Shown here: positions 62,401 to 64,000 of the stretch, one piece after another
Position numbering within the stretch: the first letter of the stretch is position 1
Layout: each line of letters starts with the position of its first letter
The notes under the pieces: model-generated
What the model was told of the DNA's origin: nothing
The model's database searches: none
The model's input: only the letters and a program-made list of their open reading frames with translations
Assembly: GCA_031550435.1 (NCBI GenBank)
Contig: JAVBOO010000012.1
Location: 3,247 to 67,246, forward strand
Origin: JAVBOO01 sp031550435
GTDB taxonomy: Bacteria; Bacillota; Clostridia; Lachnospirales; WRAX01
Direction: 5' to 3'
DNA length: 64,000 nt
Program-made: the position numbers and the translations under genes

Positions 62401-63735
62401 TCGGAAGACGAAGCCATACTGTCGGATACAGTTCGCGTCGGTTCATATGTAATTGACAGCGAGTTCCCGACTCTTACGATTTACACGCTCGGCAATGTTC
62501 AGTCCGTTTCCAATAATCCGGACGCTTTGATTTATGAATACCCTGCCGGAGCTACTTCTATCAACATTAAAGGTAATATTTTCAGCAAGGGCGCAGCTCT
62601 CCTGGAGCAGTATGGTATTACTTACGACCTTTATGAAGAAAGGCCTGTTATAGACCAGAGCTTTAATGCCGCAATATTCCCGAAACTCGGAAACACGGCA
62701 GAAGCCATAGCGTATTGCGACAAGAACGGTGACTTTAATCTGACCATACCCGTATTCCTTCCCGGCAGCCAATACAGCTACATGGTCGGCGGATTGCGTA
62801 ATGTTTCCGTATACGGTCTTGATTACAAGTTCAACCAATTAATATGGCAGGGCAATACGCATGTCATAAAGGGCATCGGCTATGTAAAAGGCGCAACATT
62901 CGACAGCCTGACAGCGGTCAACGGAAACATGACAATGTCGCTTTCCGGCACACCTTACTACACACCTTCGCTTAAGAACATTAAAGCTACCGTCAAAGTC
63001 GAAGGAATCGATACTCCTATTACGATTAACAGCTGCACGTATAACGGTACCACAAAGAAGGTAACTATGCTCTATGACCTTCTTCCGAGAACATACGAAG
63101 TTCAGAACGCTACGGCTACGGTTGAATACGCTCAGCAGACAAAGACCGTGAACTTCACGATCCCCGCTTTGCCTAAGACTAAGATAACGACAGTCGGCAT
63201 AGCCGTTACCGCTCCTGCCGTCTATGAAGTTCCTCAGGCGACGATAACGGAAGGAGTCGGCTACACCGGAGAAATATCCTGGACTCCTTCTCCCGACACG
63301 TTCGACTTCTCAACTGTTTACAGCGCTAACATCACACTCACCGCTAAGTACGGCTATGAGTTTGACTCCGCTGTTGTACCGACCGTTGCCGGCGCAACAA
63401 TAACAAATGTTGTAAATACAGGCTCTGAGCTTACTTTTACGGCTACTTTCCCCGCAACGCGCGCTCAGAGCAAGATAAGCTCGCTGAAGATTAACTCCTC
63501 TGCCCTCACCTCGATGAAGAAGGGTCAGACACTTCAGCTTAGCTACACGATACTTCCGAACACTGAATCCGTTAACGGAGAAATCACTTGGAAGTCATCA
63601 AACCCCGCAATAGCTACGGTAAGCAATACAGGACTTGTTACAGCACTCGGAACCGGAACCATAGTTATCACTCTCACCGTTCCGACCATATACGGAAATG
63701 TTACAACTTCGATTTCCGTGAAGATTAGCAACTAA
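59425..63735 (+). CDS. Large secreted subtilisin-family (S8) serine protease with PA and Ig-like domains
   Basis: This 1436-residue protein has a signal peptide (residues 1-30, ending NTFAA). The catalytic triad is Asp262 (VIDTGVDYNN), His319 (SHGTHVAG) and Ser669 (SGTSMASPH). The long insert between His and Ser holds a PA domain (about 450-600), as in lactocepin and C5a peptidase. A Fn3-like domain follows (about 740-870). A bacterial Ig-like (Big_2) domain ends the protein (about 1350-1436, with WKSSNPAIATVSNTGLVTAL). No LPXTG, SLH or choline-binding anchor is visible, so it is probably released or held by the Ig-like domain. It should degrade external protein for nutrition. Confidence 0.95.
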   Translation: MKKHSKRFISLALSVAMVIGSFGITNTFAANRQERTLTVRPGIAEATEYDNMLLNEELASRYLETNSNDVQSSLLGSLTPEQVNYVNDYAKSIDTKLGLIGFDEDFDFSSEEQVSVIVELNTLPSAILPVYTALNGGVMSEAAAERSVFASQSDFSAQAANAGIAAEIDIIKTYSKLFNGFSVTLPANTVKELVALKSVFSVSPDFTVCLDPEEDASTPVGADDYSDFKGLGMAESRELFNMNYINDTLGLDGEGMLVGVIDTGVDYNNPDLINGFVGGYDYVDNDDDPMETTYEDYLKVKDSMPWINPDSGTVYITSHGTHVAGTIAGRGENTESAYSTLGIAPKAKFKMYRVLGPYGTGTTSNILAAIEQSYNDGCDVVNMSLGMSANLPYYATVTMVNNAVIGGTVFAVAAGNSGFDQYSGRVVMGSLGCPGTAYLAITSGAGTAGGADVFSYEEAEFTGASEAVEVRSVGGDFDNRFENDIITNTTLNYIEEKGYEFVMVPGVGNVSDYAGLPSLNGKVAVVYRGSINFTEKLANAISHGAGAMLLINNLDEFLTNISISNELKDSIPVLCVTDKAGEIIKAGYQATVSAGNPAYIKLNSVNTVHAENLLASFSSRGPVAQLIGIKPDIVAPGFDVMSTQPAFAVNPNYEDSDYTYAYARKSGTSMASPHIAGIAVLMRQKFPDATPAEIKARMMNTAYPLDDNYSVFEVGAGFVDPIRALTEASYFTVQDHIPMQTLEQITGTSGYLLEDQTLSSLNFGITKRNEEGDTLSRPLTVKIHNTSNESKEYFFSYEVNDGVEYSLPSSEHGVYVIADAASITVAAGQTGEVIINAVIPQAAPKGTYEGNIFFTADSDVYTMPYAVVADHPLEPSHFDAEASFVTRPIVTNAKVGSYDPAFNAFAQFGNVVSVWVGGIMSKVEVYACDYETNEILGLLASYDTSSANPRTYITLGNAISGTVRELEDGKPTGGLRDLEDGIYGVILAGYIGSEDEAILSDTVRVGSYVIDSEFPTLTIYTLGNVQSVSNNPDALIYEYPAGATSINIKGNIFSKGAALLEQYGITYDLYEERPVIDQSFNAAIFPKLGNTAEAIAYCDKNGDFNLTIPVFLPGSQYSYMVGGLRNVSVYGLDYKFNQLIWQGNTHVIKGIGYVKGATFDSLTAVNGNMTMSLSGTPYYTPSLKNIKATVKVEGIDTPITINSCTYNGTTKKVTMLYDLLPRTYEVQNATATVEYAQQTKTVNFTIPALPKTKITTVGIAVTAPAVYEVPQATITEGVGYTGEISWTPSPDTFDFSTVYSANITLTAKYGYEFDSAVVPTVAGATITNVVNTGSELTFTATFPATRAQSKISSLKINSSALTSMKKGQTLQLSYTILPNTESVNGEITWKSSNPAIATVSNTGLVTALGTGTIVITLTVPTIYGNVTTSISVKISN

Positions 63736-63800
63736 CCTCAACTAAACTCGGTCGATTTAGATAAGCCTAAAAACAGCCCTTCGTTGGCCGAGCAAAGTGA

Positions 63801-63832
63801 AAAGGCCGCCTCGCAAATGCGAGGCGGCCTTT
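63801..63832 (+). terminator. Terminator of the subtilase gene
   Basis: A perfect 14-bp stem AAAGGCCGCCTCGC/GCGAGGCGGCCTTT around AAAT lies 66 bp past the stop. It has no long T-tract. Confidence 0.8.
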
Positions 63833-63842
63833 GGCTTGAATT

Positions 63843-63951
63843 CTACAGTCGTTTAAGACATTATCAGTCTTAGACGACTGTAGGACGTCGGGCGTTAAAT
63901 TTGAAACCGCTCAAGCATCGCGTGGACGGTTTCAAATTTAACCGACAATAT
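63843..63951 (+). repeat. Family D hairpin repeat, copy 2
   Basis: Two stems are present: CTACAGTCGTTTAAGAC/GTCTTAGACGACTGTAG (63843-63883) and AAATTTGAAACCG/CGGTTTCAAATTT (63897-63941). The block 63862-63951 aligns with 40906-40994 inside the MITE-like element, including GGACGTCGGGCGTT between the stems. The last 49 bases of the window show nothing further. Confidence 0.8.
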
Positions 63952-64000
63952 AATGAATAAAGTTGAAAAAAACTAATAAACTATATAGCACGGCTGGAAT

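Noticed and set aside
1..64000. CRISPR arrays, tRNA or rRNA genes and prophage genes
   Set aside because: No regularly spaced direct repeats, tRNA-like cloverleafs or phage structural genes were seen by eye; the repeats here are dispersed and palindromic.

Overview
The window looks like chromosome of a spore-forming, anaerobic Gram-positive bacterium of the class Clostridia. The grounds are spo0A with Spo0A-box-like sites, a YlmC/YmxH sporulation protein, a GerMN lipoprotein, a BofC-like protein, a WalRK-WalHI signalling operon, a T-box in front of leuS, tryptophanase, and frequent GTG/TTG starts behind strong Shine-Dalgarno sequences. I cannot place it below class. No rRNA, tRNA, CRISPR array, prophage or transposase gene was seen. 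Most genes are ordinary chromosomal housekeeping, surface or signalling genes.

Layout. 1-6.3 kb (minus): a partial MFS exporter, an ABC exporter, a YgiQ radical-SAM protein and an RsmF-type rRNA methyltransferase. 6.4-8.7 kb: two structured repeats, a small acidic protein, a metallophosphoesterase and a small alarmone synthetase. 8.9-13.5 kb (plus): a membrane protein, a GerMN lipoprotein, rsmA, an Asp23-family protein and fakA. 13.6-17.7 kb (plus): an MFS transporter and a GtrA/GT2/GT39-like surface-glycosylation cassette. 17.9-25.4 kb: rnr, a CYTH protein, spo0A, a degenerate histidine-phosphatase-like gene, a stand-alone Hpt protein and tnaA. 25.5-27.9 kb (minus): ylmC-nrdR-metK and a small unknown protein. 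28.3-34.7 kb (plus): a 1430-residue CoA-dehydratase-activase-like protein, an S41 peptidase, engB and a PspC protein. 34.8-40.6 kb: a chemoreceptor, an AI-2E-family exporter, a zinc-ribbon protein and a BofC-like protein. 41.2-51.1 kb (plus): glgB, walRKHI and T-box-leuS. 51.2-55.4 kb (minus): an ABC transporter with two FtsX-type permeases. 55.8-63.7 kb (plus): a hybrid histidine kinase, an aquaporin and a very large secreted subtilase.

The least expected feature is the intergenic sequence. At least five families of short repeats, many able to fold into hairpins, recur across the 64 kb. Three of them (called A, B and D here) show paired substitutions that keep stems intact between copies. 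This suggests selection on, or recent spread of, a folded DNA or RNA form. One ~316 bp element (40697-41012) has near-perfect 25-bp terminal inverted repeats and resembles a MITE. These repeats sit next to gene ends, inside an ABC operon, in the long tnaA leader, and one copy supplies the stop codon of glgB.

Functionally, a hybrid kinase (His and Asp), a free Hpt protein (His) and Spo0A (Asp) are all present and could form a four-step sporulation phosphorelay, but this is inference. The histidine-phosphatase-like gene between spo0A and hpt has lost both a normal start codon and its catalytic histidine.
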